Assembly (NCBI RefSeq): GCF_004005495.1
Contig: NZ_RZYA01000016.1
Span: 124,001 to 188,000, forward strand
Direction of reading: 5' to 3'
Length of the DNA stretch: 64,000 bases
Source: Streptomyces antnestii
GTDB taxonomy: Bacteria > Actinomycetota > Actinomycetes > Streptomycetales > Streptomycetaceae
The notes under the pieces were generated by a model. It had not been told where the DNA came from and made no database searches. It saw only the letters and a program-made list of their open reading frames with translations. The number at the start of each line of letters is the position of its first letter. The first letter of the stretch is position 1. A program made the translations under genes and the position numbers. Shown piece after piece: positions 1-7,747 of this stretch.

Positions 1-1
1 C

Positions 2-601
2 GCGGTGCTCGGCGAGGAAGGCGGCCGGCAGGGTGCGGCCGACGCCGCGCGCCAATGGCTGGTGGACCCGCTGTGCGGCACCCTGAACTACGCCCTCGGC
101 ACCATGGTCGTCGCGGTCAACGTGGCCCTGCGCCACGGGGCCGCGGCGGTCGCGGACCCGTTCAGCGGCGAGGTGTTCTGCACCGACGGTACGCGCGCGT
201 GGGTGCGGCGCGACGGGCTGGACGAGCCGCTCGTGCCGACGGCGGCGACCTCGCTGGTTGACGTCAATCTCGATCCGCCCTTCCCGGGTGCGCCCGGTTT
301 CCGGGCCGTGGACCTGCTGGCCCACCCCGCGTTCGTCGAGCGGTTCCGGCCACGGGTCGTGTCGACGACGCTGGCGCTCGCGTGGGTCGCGGCCGGCAAG
401 CGCGCCGCGTACGTGACGGACGGCGGTGACCTGAGCGGGAGCGTGCACTTCGCCGCCGGGATCGCGCTGTGCCGGGCGGCCGGCTGCGTGGTCACCGGGG
501 TCGACGGTTCACCGGTCGGCGAGGGAGGCCGCGGACTCGTGGTGGCCGCCGACCAGGAGACGCACGACCGGCTCATGTCGATGATCCGCGGACACGGCTG
601 A
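2..601 (+). CDS. Inositol monophosphatase-family protein, 5' end outside window
   Basis: The frame is open to the left edge, so the N-terminus is missing. About 200 residues are visible. The family's first metal motif (DPxDGTxN) appears as DPLCGTLNY, with Cys for the metal-binding Asp. The second motif (WDxAAG) appears as VHFAAG, followed by AAGCVVTGVDGSP, which fits the family's C-terminal fold. The fold is recognisable, but two Mg-ligand positions are substituted, so phosphatase activity is doubtful. The next gene begins 25 bases downstream on the same strand, so the two may be co-transcribed. An uncharacterised actinobacterial subfamily is the likeliest identity. Confidence 0.7.
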   Translation, partial: AVLGEEGGRQGAADAARQWLVDPLCGTLNYALGTMVVAVNVALRHGAAAVADPFSGEVFCTDGTRAWVRRDGLDEPLVPTAATSLVDVNLDPPFPGAPGFRAVDLLAHPAFVERFRPRVVSTTLALAWVAAGKRAAYVTDGGDLSGSVHFAAGIALCRAAGCVVTGVDGSPVGEGGRGLVVAADQETHDRLMSMIRGHG

Positions 602-626
602 GGTCCGGCGAGGCTTGGAGGTGGGT

Positions 627-1433
627 GTGGTGGGTCTGGGAACGGTGGCGGTCACCGGTGCCGCGGGCAGGATCGGGTCCGTGATGCGTGCCGCGCTGCG
701 CGGTGACGCGGAGCGGCTGGTGCTGCTCGACCGGGTTCCGGTCGAGGCGGAGACGGCGTCCGAAGAGGTGCACGTCGTGGATCTGCGGGACGCGGCGGCC
801 GTCGAGTCGGCGCTGGCCGGCGCGGACGCGGTGCTTCATCTGGGCGGGCTGCCGGACGAGGCGCCCCTCGCCGACCTGCTGGAAGTGAACGTGCAGGGCA
901 CCCATCACGTACTGGAGGCCGCCAGGCGCTCGGGATGCGCCCGTGTGGTGCTGGCCGGCAGCAACCGCGTCGCCGGCTTCTACCCCGCGTCCCACCGCAC
1001 GGACCCACGGGAACCGGTGCGGCCGGACGGCCTGTACGGCGTGAGCAAAGCCGCCGTCGAGGCGCTTGGGCAGTTGTACGCGGACAAGTTCGGGCTCTCG
1101 GTGATCAGCCTGCGTATCGGCAGCTTCGAGGACGCTCCCACCGAGCCCAGGCACTTGGCCACGTGGCTGAGCCCGCGCGACGCCGTCGGCTATGTGCGGT
1201 CGGCGCTGACGGCCCCACACGCCGCGGGCTTCGCCGCTGCGTACGCCGTCTCCGCGAACACACGCCGCTTCTGGTGTCTGCCCGAGGAGTCGGTGCTGCC
1301 CTACACACCGGTCGACGACGCCGAGGTGTACGCGGCGGACATCGCCGGCGCCGATGTGCCTCTCGACCCGTCGGCTCCGCAGGCCGGCCCGTACGCGTCG
1401 CCCGAGTTCACCCTGAGACACATCTGGTCCTGA
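627..1433 (+). CDS. Extended SDR, NAD(P)-dependent sugar/uronate dehydrogenase-like
   Basis: A Rossmann-fold oxidoreductase of about 268 residues. The N-terminal nucleotide motif is TGAAGRIG, and the catalytic YGVSK (Tyr-x3-Lys) lies near residue 143. The segment after it (LRIGSFEDAPTEPRHLATW) resembles uronate dehydrogenase-type SDRs, which oxidise hexuronates to lactones with NAD; substrate specificity here is inferred. GGAGG at 617-621 precedes GTG codons at 627 and 630. I chose 627, though 630 has equally good spacing. The open frame begins at a TTG at 615 that overlaps the ribosome site and is unlikely to be used. The gene lies 25 bases after the IMPase-like gene. Confidence 0.8.
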   Translation: MVGLGTVAVTGAAGRIGSVMRAALRGDAERLVLLDRVPVEAETASEEVHVVDLRDAAAVESALAGADAVLHLGGLPDEAPLADLLEVNVQGTHHVLEAARRSGCARVVLAGSNRVAGFYPASHRTDPREPVRPDGLYGVSKAAVEALGQLYADKFGLSVISLRIGSFEDAPTEPRHLATWLSPRDAVGYVRSALTAPHAAGFAAAYAVSANTRRFWCLPEESVLPYTPVDDAEVYAADIAGADVPLDPSAPQAGPYASPEFTLRHIWS

Positions 1434-1451
1434 AGCGCGGGGCGGTCCGCG

Positions 1452-1661
1452 TCACTTGGGTGGGTGGCCGGCCTGTGTCCGTCGCGGCAGCAGGTGTCCG
1501 GGGTGCCGGCCGTGTTCGAGCACCCCGCTCGGACCCACGACGGACTCGGGTATGCCGGACGCCCACACGGTGTCGCAGACGGTGCACGCGAACCGGTCCC
1601 ACAGGCCGTCGGTGTGACGGCCGCAGGTCGGGCACTGCTCCGTGGTGAAGTACGAACTCAC
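1452..1661 (-). CDS. Small zinc-ribbon protein
   Basis: A short frame of about 69 residues from a GTG at 1661; the frame is open up to 1721. It holds a CPTCGR pair and, 15 residues on, a CTVC pair, forming a four-cysteine zinc ribbon of the kind seen in many small Streptomyces proteins. Nothing else indicates function. The C-terminal third is rich in Gly, His and Pro. No clear ribosome-binding site is visible. It lies between convergent neighbours, its stop 18 bases beyond the stop of the SDR gene. It may be a real small protein or an ORF remnant. Confidence 0.45.
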   Translation of the reverse strand: MSSYFTTEQCPTCGRHTDGLWDRFACTVCDTVWASGIPESVVGPSGVLEHGRHPGHLLPRRTQAGHPPK

Positions 1662-1754
1662 GTGCCGTGACGCTACCCGTGTACGCCGGTGGTGCGGCAG
1701 CGAATTCAAGCCGTGCTGCACAGGTGCCCCACCGGTTTCCCGGCACCGTACGCG

Positions 1755-3140
1755 TCAGTTCGTACGGACCGGTTCCTCGGTACGGGTGTCCCACGTCGCG
1801 AGGTCGACGACCTGGCCGTCGGGGAAGAGCGCGCACGTGCGGCCTTCGGCGACGAAGACGCTGGACGGCTCCACGCCCAGGACCGACGCCGCGACGAACG
1901 CGCCCACGATGCGCGGGAAGTCGCACACCGCGCCGATCCTGAACAGGGCCTGCGAATCCGTCGTGACCTCGTCGCTTCCGGCGCGCAGGATGATCCGCTG
2001 GTCGCTCGCGACCGCCCGGGCCGCCACGGCGACCGCCATGTTCTCCAGGCTGTCCGAGCCGACCGCGGCGAGACCGCGGGCCTGACGGACGGAGAGCCGC
2101 TCCAGCAGGAAGCGGTCGCCGCCCCGGCCGAGAACGACGGGGATGTTGAGGGAGCGCGCCAGCGGCAGGCACGCGGCCTGGGGGTTGCGCTCCACGGCGA
2201 CGACCTTGATGCCGAGGTCCTTCAGCCGGGCCGAAAGCCGCAGGCCCACCTGCCCGAGACCGACCACGACGACGTGCCCGCGGCGCGGGATGGAGCGGGC
2301 GCCGAGGATGCTCGTCATACGGTGCCCGGTGAACCGGTCCACGACGCTCGCCGTGAAGATGGCCGCCAGTACCAGGACGACGAGCATGGAGACCGCGGAC
2401 ACGACCTTGTACCAGGCGGGCCCGTGCTCGGCCGCCGACGACGAACCGATGGTGGTCAGGGCCCGGGCGGCGTTCCACGTGGAATCGCTCCAGTGCTCGT
2501 GCAGCACGGTCACACCGAGCACGATGTCCACCGTGAAGGCCACGGACAGGGCGGTCAGGCTCGCGACGAGCGCCTTCGCCGACGTGCCCAGGGAACGGAG
2601 CCACGCCCTGGGGGAGGCGCGGTGGTGCGCGGGAAGGTCCGCGGCGAGGGCACGACCCGGCAGATGCTCGACCGTCGCCTCCCCGCCCTCCCGTCGCACT
2701 GCGACGACGCCGCCGCCGTCGGGCTGGAGCGCCGCGTAACTCGGAGCGAGGCAACCGGCCAGCAGGCTGGGCACGATGGCATCGGTCATGCTCAGGACGG
2801 TGCAGTTGGGCACGGTCCGGGAGACCTCGTCGGCGACCGTCCGGTCGAAGAGCGTCACGACGAGCCGGATGCCGGGCTTGAGATGCTCGGCCAGCAGCGC
2901 GTAGCGCAGGGCGACGATGTCGTCACGGGAGACCACGGCGACGGCGTCGACCGGGTGTTGCTCCAGCTGCTGCCGCAGGGTGTCGTCGTCGGGCCGGGGC
3001 AGCCGGTGCACCGTGCCGTACCAGCGGCCGATGTGCGCCGCGGCGGAGCGGCCCAGGGCCTCGTCGTCCTCGATGATCACGATGTGCTGGCCCGGCGAGG
3101 GTATGTGATGTTCCTCGGCGCGGGGTGTCTGCGGGGTCAA
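1755..3140 (-). CDS. Two-RCK (TrkA-N) membrane protein, potassium-channel-like
   Basis: About 461 residues from a TTG at 3140. The order is RCK, membrane, RCK. The N-terminal TrkA-N-like domain (about 15-135) has a degenerate nucleotide loop (IIEDDEALG). Two hydrophobic segments (about 175-205 and 235-265) enclose a pore-like turn ALTTIGSSSA. The C-terminal TrkA-N domain (about 270-400) has an intact GLGQVGLRL nucleotide motif. RCK proteins gate potassium channels or transporters in response to nucleotides or ions. The pore turn resembles a channel loop but lacks the T-x-G-Y/F-G selectivity filter, so conduction is uncertain. A Streptomyces NAD-binding/ion-channel protein is the best description. 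Confidence 0.7.
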   Translation of the reverse strand: MTPQTPRAEEHHIPSPGQHIVIIEDDEALGRSAAAHIGRWYGTVHRLPRPDDDTLRQQLEQHPVDAVAVVSRDDIVALRYALLAEHLKPGIRLVVTLFDRTVADEVSRTVPNCTVLSMTDAIVPSLLAGCLAPSYAALQPDGGGVVAVRREGGEATVEHLPGRALAADLPAHHRASPRAWLRSLGTSAKALVASLTALSVAFTVDIVLGVTVLHEHWSDSTWNAARALTTIGSSSAAEHGPAWYKVVSAVSMLVVLVLAAIFTASVVDRFTGHRMTSILGARSIPRRGHVVVVGLGQVGLRLSARLKDLGIKVVAVERNPQAACLPLARSLNIPVVLGRGGDRFLLERLSVRQARGLAAVGSDSLENMAVAVAARAVASDQRIILRAGSDEVTTDSQALFRIGAVCDFPRIVGAFVAASVLGVEPSSVFVAEGRTCALFPDGQVVDLATWDTRTEEPVRTN

Positions 3141-3325
3141 AGCGTCGGCCTTTCTGCACGGGTGGGGCGAGGAACCGCCCCCAAGGTGGGCCCGGCATGC
3201 CTGGTCGAGGCTCGGTGCGGGGGCTTCGGCACGGGCCGGCTCTGGCCGGCGGGTCTGACTCGTACGCCGTGTCCGAGGAGTGAGGCACGGGCGCGAGGAG
3301 CCGAAGCGGTCTTTTTGCGGTCTTC

Positions 3326-3353
3326 TTTGTACCAGGATGCTACTGGTTTGTAC
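3326..3353. promoter_or_regulatory. Direct-repeat/inverted-repeat operator candidate upstream of the RCK gene
   Basis: TTTGTAC occurs at 3326-3332 and 3347-3353, 21 bases apart (two helical turns). ACCAG (3331-3335) and CTGGT (3343-3347) form an inverted repeat between them. The patch is AT-rich against its surroundings and lies about 185 bases before the leftward RCK gene. It looks like a promoter with a repressor site, but the regulator is unknown. Apart from this site and the hairpin at 3503-3536, the gene-free stretch 3141-3596 shows nothing recognisable. Confidence 0.45.
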
Positions 3354-3502
3354 GAGGCGCCCCCGGGGGCGGGCCCCGGAACCGTCCGAGATCCCGGACG
3401 CGTGGGCGGCCGCGCCACCTGGCCTTTCGCGGCCAGGCCTACCGGCACAGCCGGCCGACACCGCCAGGGACGAGGCAGGAGGGGCGAGGTAGGAGGGAGG
3501 TG

Positions 3503-3536
3503 CGCGCCCGTCCTGCGCCGACGCAGGACGGGCGCG
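3503..3536. terminator. Strong hairpin after the AfsR-type gene
   Basis: The 15-base arm CGCGCCCGTCCTGCG, a 4-base loop and an exact complementary arm. It lies 60 bases past the stop of the leftward regulator gene and has no strong T-run, as is common for Streptomyces terminators. Confidence 0.75.
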
Positions 3537-3596
3537 TCGTTCGGTCCTCACCCTGGCACGCGTACCCGGCATCGCGGTACAGGACGGGGCATACCC

Positions 3597-6500
3597 TTAC
3601 CGCTCCTTGACCTGGTTCCCGTCGTCCGCCCGGCCGGTCGCGAGGTTCGACGCCATGCGCGCGGCCGCCGCGTGGCGGCGCTGTGTGCGATAGAGGTCGC
3701 GGGCGGCCGTCCACGCCTCACGGGCACCGGCCGTTTCGCCGCGCTCGGCATGCAGGTCGCCGAGCGTGGACCAGGTGTCGGCCGCCCGGTTGGCGTTGCC
3801 GATGGCCTGGAAGTGCGTGAGGGCCTCGCCGTAGGCGTGGAGCGCGCGCTCGGTCCGCCCGGTGTGCCGGGCGATGTGGCCGAGGGTGTCCCAGGTGGAC
3901 GCCTGGCCCTCGCCGTCGCGGTGCTGCTGGAGCAGCGGCAGAGCCTGGAGGCAGTGCTCCTCGCCGTCGGCGAAGCGGCCGAGGCGTGCGAGGGCCCAGC
4001 CCGTTCCGTTCAGGACGTTGGACTCACCGACCTGGTTGCCGAGCCGCCGGTAGCCGTCGAGCGCCTCGGCGAAGTGCGGAAGGGCGCTCTCGTAGGCGCC
4101 GAGCCGGACATGAACCTCCGCCAGGGCGTGCTGGGTTCGGGTCAGTCCCGTGATGTCGGCGCTCTCGCCGAAGTACGCGAGGGCGTCCGACAGGTGGGGC
4201 AGCGCTTCTTCGTAGCGGCCCGCTTGCGCCAGTGCCACCGCGAGACGCTGACGGGTGTGAGCGGCGAGGGACAGGTCATCGAGGGCGGTGGCCGCCTCCA
4301 GCGCGGAGTGCCAGGCCTGGATGCTCTCCGCGAAGAGCCCGCGCCGCCAGCGGAACGTGTGCAGCGACCAGGTCAGCCTGCAGACCGCGGAGTGGATGCC
4401 ATGGCGCCGCGCCGTCTCGGCGATCCCCTCAAGGGCGGTGTACTCCGCCTCGAACCAGGCCAGCGCGCTGTCCGCGTCGTCGAACGCCTGGGGCGTGAAC
4501 TCCGGCGGCTCGGCCGGCAGCGGGTCCTCGGCGGTGCGGTGGGGATCGAGGACGCGGTGTGCGGCGTGGGCGGTCCGGGCGTAGAAGTCGACCAGGCGGT
4601 ACGTCAGCCGGCCGCGCAGCCGCTCGGGCAGACGGGCCGCCTCTTCCTCGGCGTAGAGCCTGACCAGGTCGTGCATGTGGTAGCGCCCGGGGAGGTGCTG
4701 ACGCACGAGGCAGGCTTCCTGGAGGACGCGCAGCGCCCGCCGGGTCTGTGCCGGGGTGCGGTCGACGAGATGGGCGAGTGCGGGCAGGGCGATGTCCTGG
4801 AGGGGCGAGAGGCCCATCAGGCGGAAGACGTGGGCCGATTCCTCGTCCAGGGCGTGGTGCGACGACGAGAACAGCACCCGCAGGTTGGTCGAGACGTCAC
4901 CGGCGTCCAGCGCGTCGAGGCGCGTACGCGGGTCCCGCAGCTCCTGGGCCAGGTGGTCGAGCGCGTCCACGGGCAGACTGACGGCGTGCGCGGCGGCGAT
5001 GTCGAGCGCCAGGGGAAGCCCGGCGCACGAGCGGACGATGTCCTGGAGGGCGGGCTCGGCCGCGGCGCGGGCCGTACCCATGCGCCGGGAGAAGAGCCGC
5101 GAGGACTCCGTGTCGGGCAGCACCCCCAGGTCGACGGACCCGGCCCCGCTGCGCACCTTGAGACCGCTCAGCCGGTTCCTGCTGGTGACCAGCGTCAGAC
5201 AGCCGGGTGAGCCGGGCAGCAGCGGAAGTACCTGCGCGCTGTCCCGGGCGTTGTCGAGGAGTACGAGGACCCTGCGCCGGGCCACGAGGGTGCGGTAGAG
5301 CGCCGCCCTGCCCTCCGTGTCCGCGGGCATCTCGTGCTCGACGGCGCCGAGGGCGACGAGGAACGCGTGGAGCACGTCCTGGGGGCGCGCGGGTTCGGCG
5401 CCCGGGCTGAACCCGTTGAGCTGTGCGTACAGCTGTCCGTCCGGGAACTCGTCCCCGTGCTCCTGCGCCCACCGGAGGGCGAGCCACGTCTTGCCGATCC
5501 CGCCCATGCCCCCGATCACGGAGACCGTCGGCGTGTTCTGGTCGGCGTGCGCCACGGCCTGCGCGTCCAGGAGCTTCAGTGCGTCGTCCCGTCCGATGAA
5601 CCCCGTGGGGCTCGCGGGGAGTTGGCGGGGAACACGCGACGGCGGCTCGACGTCCGGTGCCGGCGCGTGGGGGCTCCGGCCGGGCGCGACGGCCAGCAGC
5701 TCCGCGTCGGACACCAGCATCCGCCGGTGGAGCTCCCGCAGCCGGGGGCCCGGGTCGGATCCGAGTTCGTCGGCGACCCGGGAGCGCACCCGCTCGTACG
5801 CCGCGAGGGCCGCGGCCGGCTGACCGCTCCGGTACAGGGCCAGGATGTGCTGGTGCGCGATGCGTTCGTCCAGCGGATGCGCGGCGGACAGCGCGGCGAG
5901 GGGCTGGACGAGATCGGCGTGCCGGCCCTGGGCGAGCAGGAGCTCGTGGTGTTCGATCCGGACGCCGAGGTGCTCCGCCTCCAGGGTGAGGCGGTACCCG
6001 TCCAGCCACTCGGAGCTGAGACCGGCGAACGGCCGGCCCCGCCACAGGGCAAGGGCCTCCTCGTAACGCCCCCTCGCCTCCTCGGAGGTACCCGTACGTG
6101 CCTGGTCGACGAGGGTCCGGAAGCGGACGAGGTCCACGCGGCGCTCGTCGGTCCGCAGCACGTACCCGGCGGACGTACGGACGATGTCCCACGCCTCCTG
6201 CTCGGCCGGGGTCACGCGCAGGGCACGCAGCCGGGAGATGTAGCTGTACAGCGTGGCCGAGGCCTGCCGTGGAGGCGAGGCGCCCCAGATCCGCTCGACG
6301 AGCGTGTCCAGGGACAGCGGCCGGTTGACGTCGACGAGCAGAAGGGCGAGAACGCACCGCTGACGCGGCGAACCGGGGACGACCTCGGATTCCCGGGAAC
6401 GACCGGGGACGACCTCGGAATCCTGGGAACGCCCCGGAACGACCTCGGATTCCCGGGAGCGGATGACGACGTCGCCGAGGAGCGCGAACCCGATGTCCAT
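3597..6500 (-). CDS. AfsR/SARP-family regulator with NB-ARC ATPase and TPR domains
   Basis: 967 residues from the ATG at 6500. Domains in order: OmpR-like winged helix (about 1-110), bacterial transcriptional activator domain (about 115-275), NB-ARC/STAND ATPase with P-loop GGMGGIGKTW (about residue 345), then C-terminal TPR-like helices (about 700-967). AfsR-type proteins bind direct repeats near promoters and activate secondary metabolism or differentiation genes; the ATPase and TPR parts sense a signal or partner. The N-terminus carries a three-copy repeat (about residues 13-42, motif SEVVPG) inserted between the first strand and the rest of the winged helix. No biosynthetic cluster adjoins it, so its target is unknown. 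Confidence 0.9.
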   Translation of the reverse strand: MDIGFALLGDVVIRSRESEVVPGRSQDSEVVPGRSRESEVVPGSPRQRCVLALLLVDVNRPLSLDTLVERIWGASPPRQASATLYSYISRLRALRVTPAEQEAWDIVRTSAGYVLRTDERRVDLVRFRTLVDQARTGTSEEARGRYEEALALWRGRPFAGLSSEWLDGYRLTLEAEHLGVRIEHHELLLAQGRHADLVQPLAALSAAHPLDERIAHQHILALYRSGQPAAALAAYERVRSRVADELGSDPGPRLRELHRRMLVSDAELLAVAPGRSPHAPAPDVEPPSRVPRQLPASPTGFIGRDDALKLLDAQAVAHADQNTPTVSVIGGMGGIGKTWLALRWAQEHGDEFPDGQLYAQLNGFSPGAEPARPQDVLHAFLVALGAVEHEMPADTEGRAALYRTLVARRRVLVLLDNARDSAQVLPLLPGSPGCLTLVTSRNRLSGLKVRSGAGSVDLGVLPDTESSRLFSRRMGTARAAAEPALQDIVRSCAGLPLALDIAAAHAVSLPVDALDHLAQELRDPRTRLDALDAGDVSTNLRVLFSSSHHALDEESAHVFRLMGLSPLQDIALPALAHLVDRTPAQTRRALRVLQEACLVRQHLPGRYHMHDLVRLYAEEEAARLPERLRGRLTYRLVDFYARTAHAAHRVLDPHRTAEDPLPAEPPEFTPQAFDDADSALAWFEAEYTALEGIAETARRHGIHSAVCRLTWSLHTFRWRRGLFAESIQAWHSALEAATALDDLSLAAHTRQRLAVALAQAGRYEEALPHLSDALAYFGESADITGLTRTQHALAEVHVRLGAYESALPHFAEALDGYRRLGNQVGESNVLNGTGWALARLGRFADGEEHCLQALPLLQQHRDGEGQASTWDTLGHIARHTGRTERALHAYGEALTHFQAIGNANRAADTWSTLGDLHAERGETAGAREAWTAARDLYRTQRRHAAAARMASNLATGRADDGNQVKER
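6374..6463. repeat. Three tandem 30-base repeats inside the SARP gene
   Basis: Units at 6374-6403, 6404-6433 and 6434-6463 share the core GACGACCTCGGATTCC with a few substitutions. The period is a multiple of three, so copy number can change without breaking the frame. Each unit encodes ten residues containing SEVVPG. Confidence 0.9.
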
Positions 6501-6583
6501 ACGCTTTCCTGCCTCATCCCTTGCCCACGCGCCTCGCCGAACAGTGACCGTCCGTACGCCGACTCGGGATGCGGTGCTGCTCA

Positions 6584-6608
6584 TCTTGCAGTTGCAAGAA
6601 AGTATCAA
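6584..6608 (-). promoter_or_regulatory. Palindrome within the probable promoter of the SARP gene
   Basis: TCTTGCA-GT-TGCAAGA is a perfect 7+2+7 palindrome (6584-6599). It directly follows TTGATA (minus strand, 6603-6608), a good -35 hexamer, so it would lie between -35 and -10, a usual repressor position. The area is locally AT-rich. The rest of the gap 6501-6924 shows no gene I can support. Confidence 0.5.
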
Positions 6609-6924
6609 GGTCGCTGCAGGGTGTGTAGAGGAGCCTGTGACGCGAGGACTTGCCGCAGGGGGCGGGGCGACTCCGTGGCGTGTGCGCCGCGAGGGATGCC
6701 GGTCGGTCCGGCGGGACGGCTTCCGGGCGTCGGCAGACATGCCGACGGCGCCGGTTCGGCCACGCCGCCGGTGATATGTCCGGCTCTCCGTCCACGGGGG
6801 TGGCGGGGAGCCGGGCGGGGGGACGCCACGGCCATGATCATGGGAGCATGCGCCGTGCGGAACGGGCGGGACCACCGCGCCCGTTCCTCCGGCGTACCCG
6901 GTCGCAGCGGAAGCGGAGCCACGG

Positions 6925-7710
6925 ATGACCTCAGAACACGCGGACACGTTCATAGACACCAGCAAGCCGCACCCCGCGCGTGTCTACGACTGGCTCCTCG
7001 GCGGCAAGGACAACTACCTCGTCGACCAGGAGATGGCCGAGAAGCTGCCGCCCGAGGCACGCGCGAACGCCCAGCGGAACCGGGCGTTCATGCGCCGCGC
7101 CGCCGCCTGGCTGGCGCACAGCGGGATCCGGCAGTTCCTCGACATCGGCACGGGCATCCCCACCGCCCCGAACCTGCACCAGATCGTCCAGGAGATCGCC
7201 CCCGAGGCCCGGATCGTCTACGCCGACAACGACCCCATCGTGCTGCGTCACGCCGAGGCCCTGCTCGTCAGCAGCCCGGAGGGCGCCACGCGCTACATCC
7301 AGGCGGACGTGCGCCGCCCCGAGGACATCCTCGAACGCGCCCGCGCCTTCCTCGACTTCACAAGCCCCGTAGCCCTTTCCCTCATCGCGCTGATGCACTT
7401 CATCACCGACGACGAGGACCCCTACGCGCTCACCCGCACCCTCGTCGAGGCGCTGCCTTCGGGCAGTTACCTCGTCCTGTCGCACGGCACCACCGACGAG
7501 CACCCGGAGCTGGCGGAGTCCGTCACCGACACCTACAAGGCGGGCCGGGTCCCGCTCCGGATGCGCCGGCGCGCGGAGGTCGAGCGCTTCTTCGACGGGC
7601 TCGAACTGGTCGATCCGGGACTGGTGACGGCCACGCACTGGTACAAGGACTCGCCCGCCCCGAAGGAGGAGCTGAGCGGCTTCTACGTCGGCGTGGCGCG
7701 CGTTCCGTAG
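6925..7710 (+). CDS. SAM-dependent methyltransferase, DUF574/PF04672 type
   Basis: 261 residues with the family's N-terminal signature (PHPARVYDWLLGGKDNY) and the SAM-binding region FLDIGTGIPT, followed by VYADNDPIVL (acidic residue for the ribose). This family is abundant in Streptomyces, and substrates are mostly unknown. It is often found beside regulatory genes, and here it diverges from the AfsR-type gene with a 424-base gap. The C-terminus (GFYVGVARVP) is complete. A DNA-modifying or other role cannot be told from sequence; small-molecule methylation is usually assumed. Confidence 0.9.
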   Translation: MTSEHADTFIDTSKPHPARVYDWLLGGKDNYLVDQEMAEKLPPEARANAQRNRAFMRRAAAWLAHSGIRQFLDIGTGIPTAPNLHQIVQEIAPEARIVYADNDPIVLRHAEALLVSSPEGATRYIQADVRRPEDILERARAFLDFTSPVALSLIALMHFITDDEDPYALTRTLVEALPSGSYLVLSHGTTDEHPELAESVTDTYKAGRVPLRMRRRAEVERFFDGLELVDPGLVTATHWYKDSPAPKEELSGFYVGVARVP

Positions 7711-7724
7711 CCCCGTGCCGCGAG

Positions 7725-7747
7725 GCGGCGGGATCTCAGCCCGCCGC
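7725..7747. terminator. Bidirectional hairpin terminator
   Basis: GCGGCGGG (7725-7732) and CCCGCCGC (7740-7747) with a 7-base loop lie between the convergent methyltransferase and epoxide hydrolase genes. The right arm overlaps the last codons of the hydrolase. Confidence 0.6.

Noticed and set aside
2742..3572. Extended N-terminus for the RCK protein upstream of 3140
   Set aside because: The extra residues are low-complexity and not conserved in type; the RCK fold starts just after the TTG at 3140.
1689..5210. Very long plus-strand open frame opposite the RCK and SARP genes
   Set aside because: It is an antisense shadow produced by GC-rich codon bias; it has no family motif, and both minus-strand genes there are clear.
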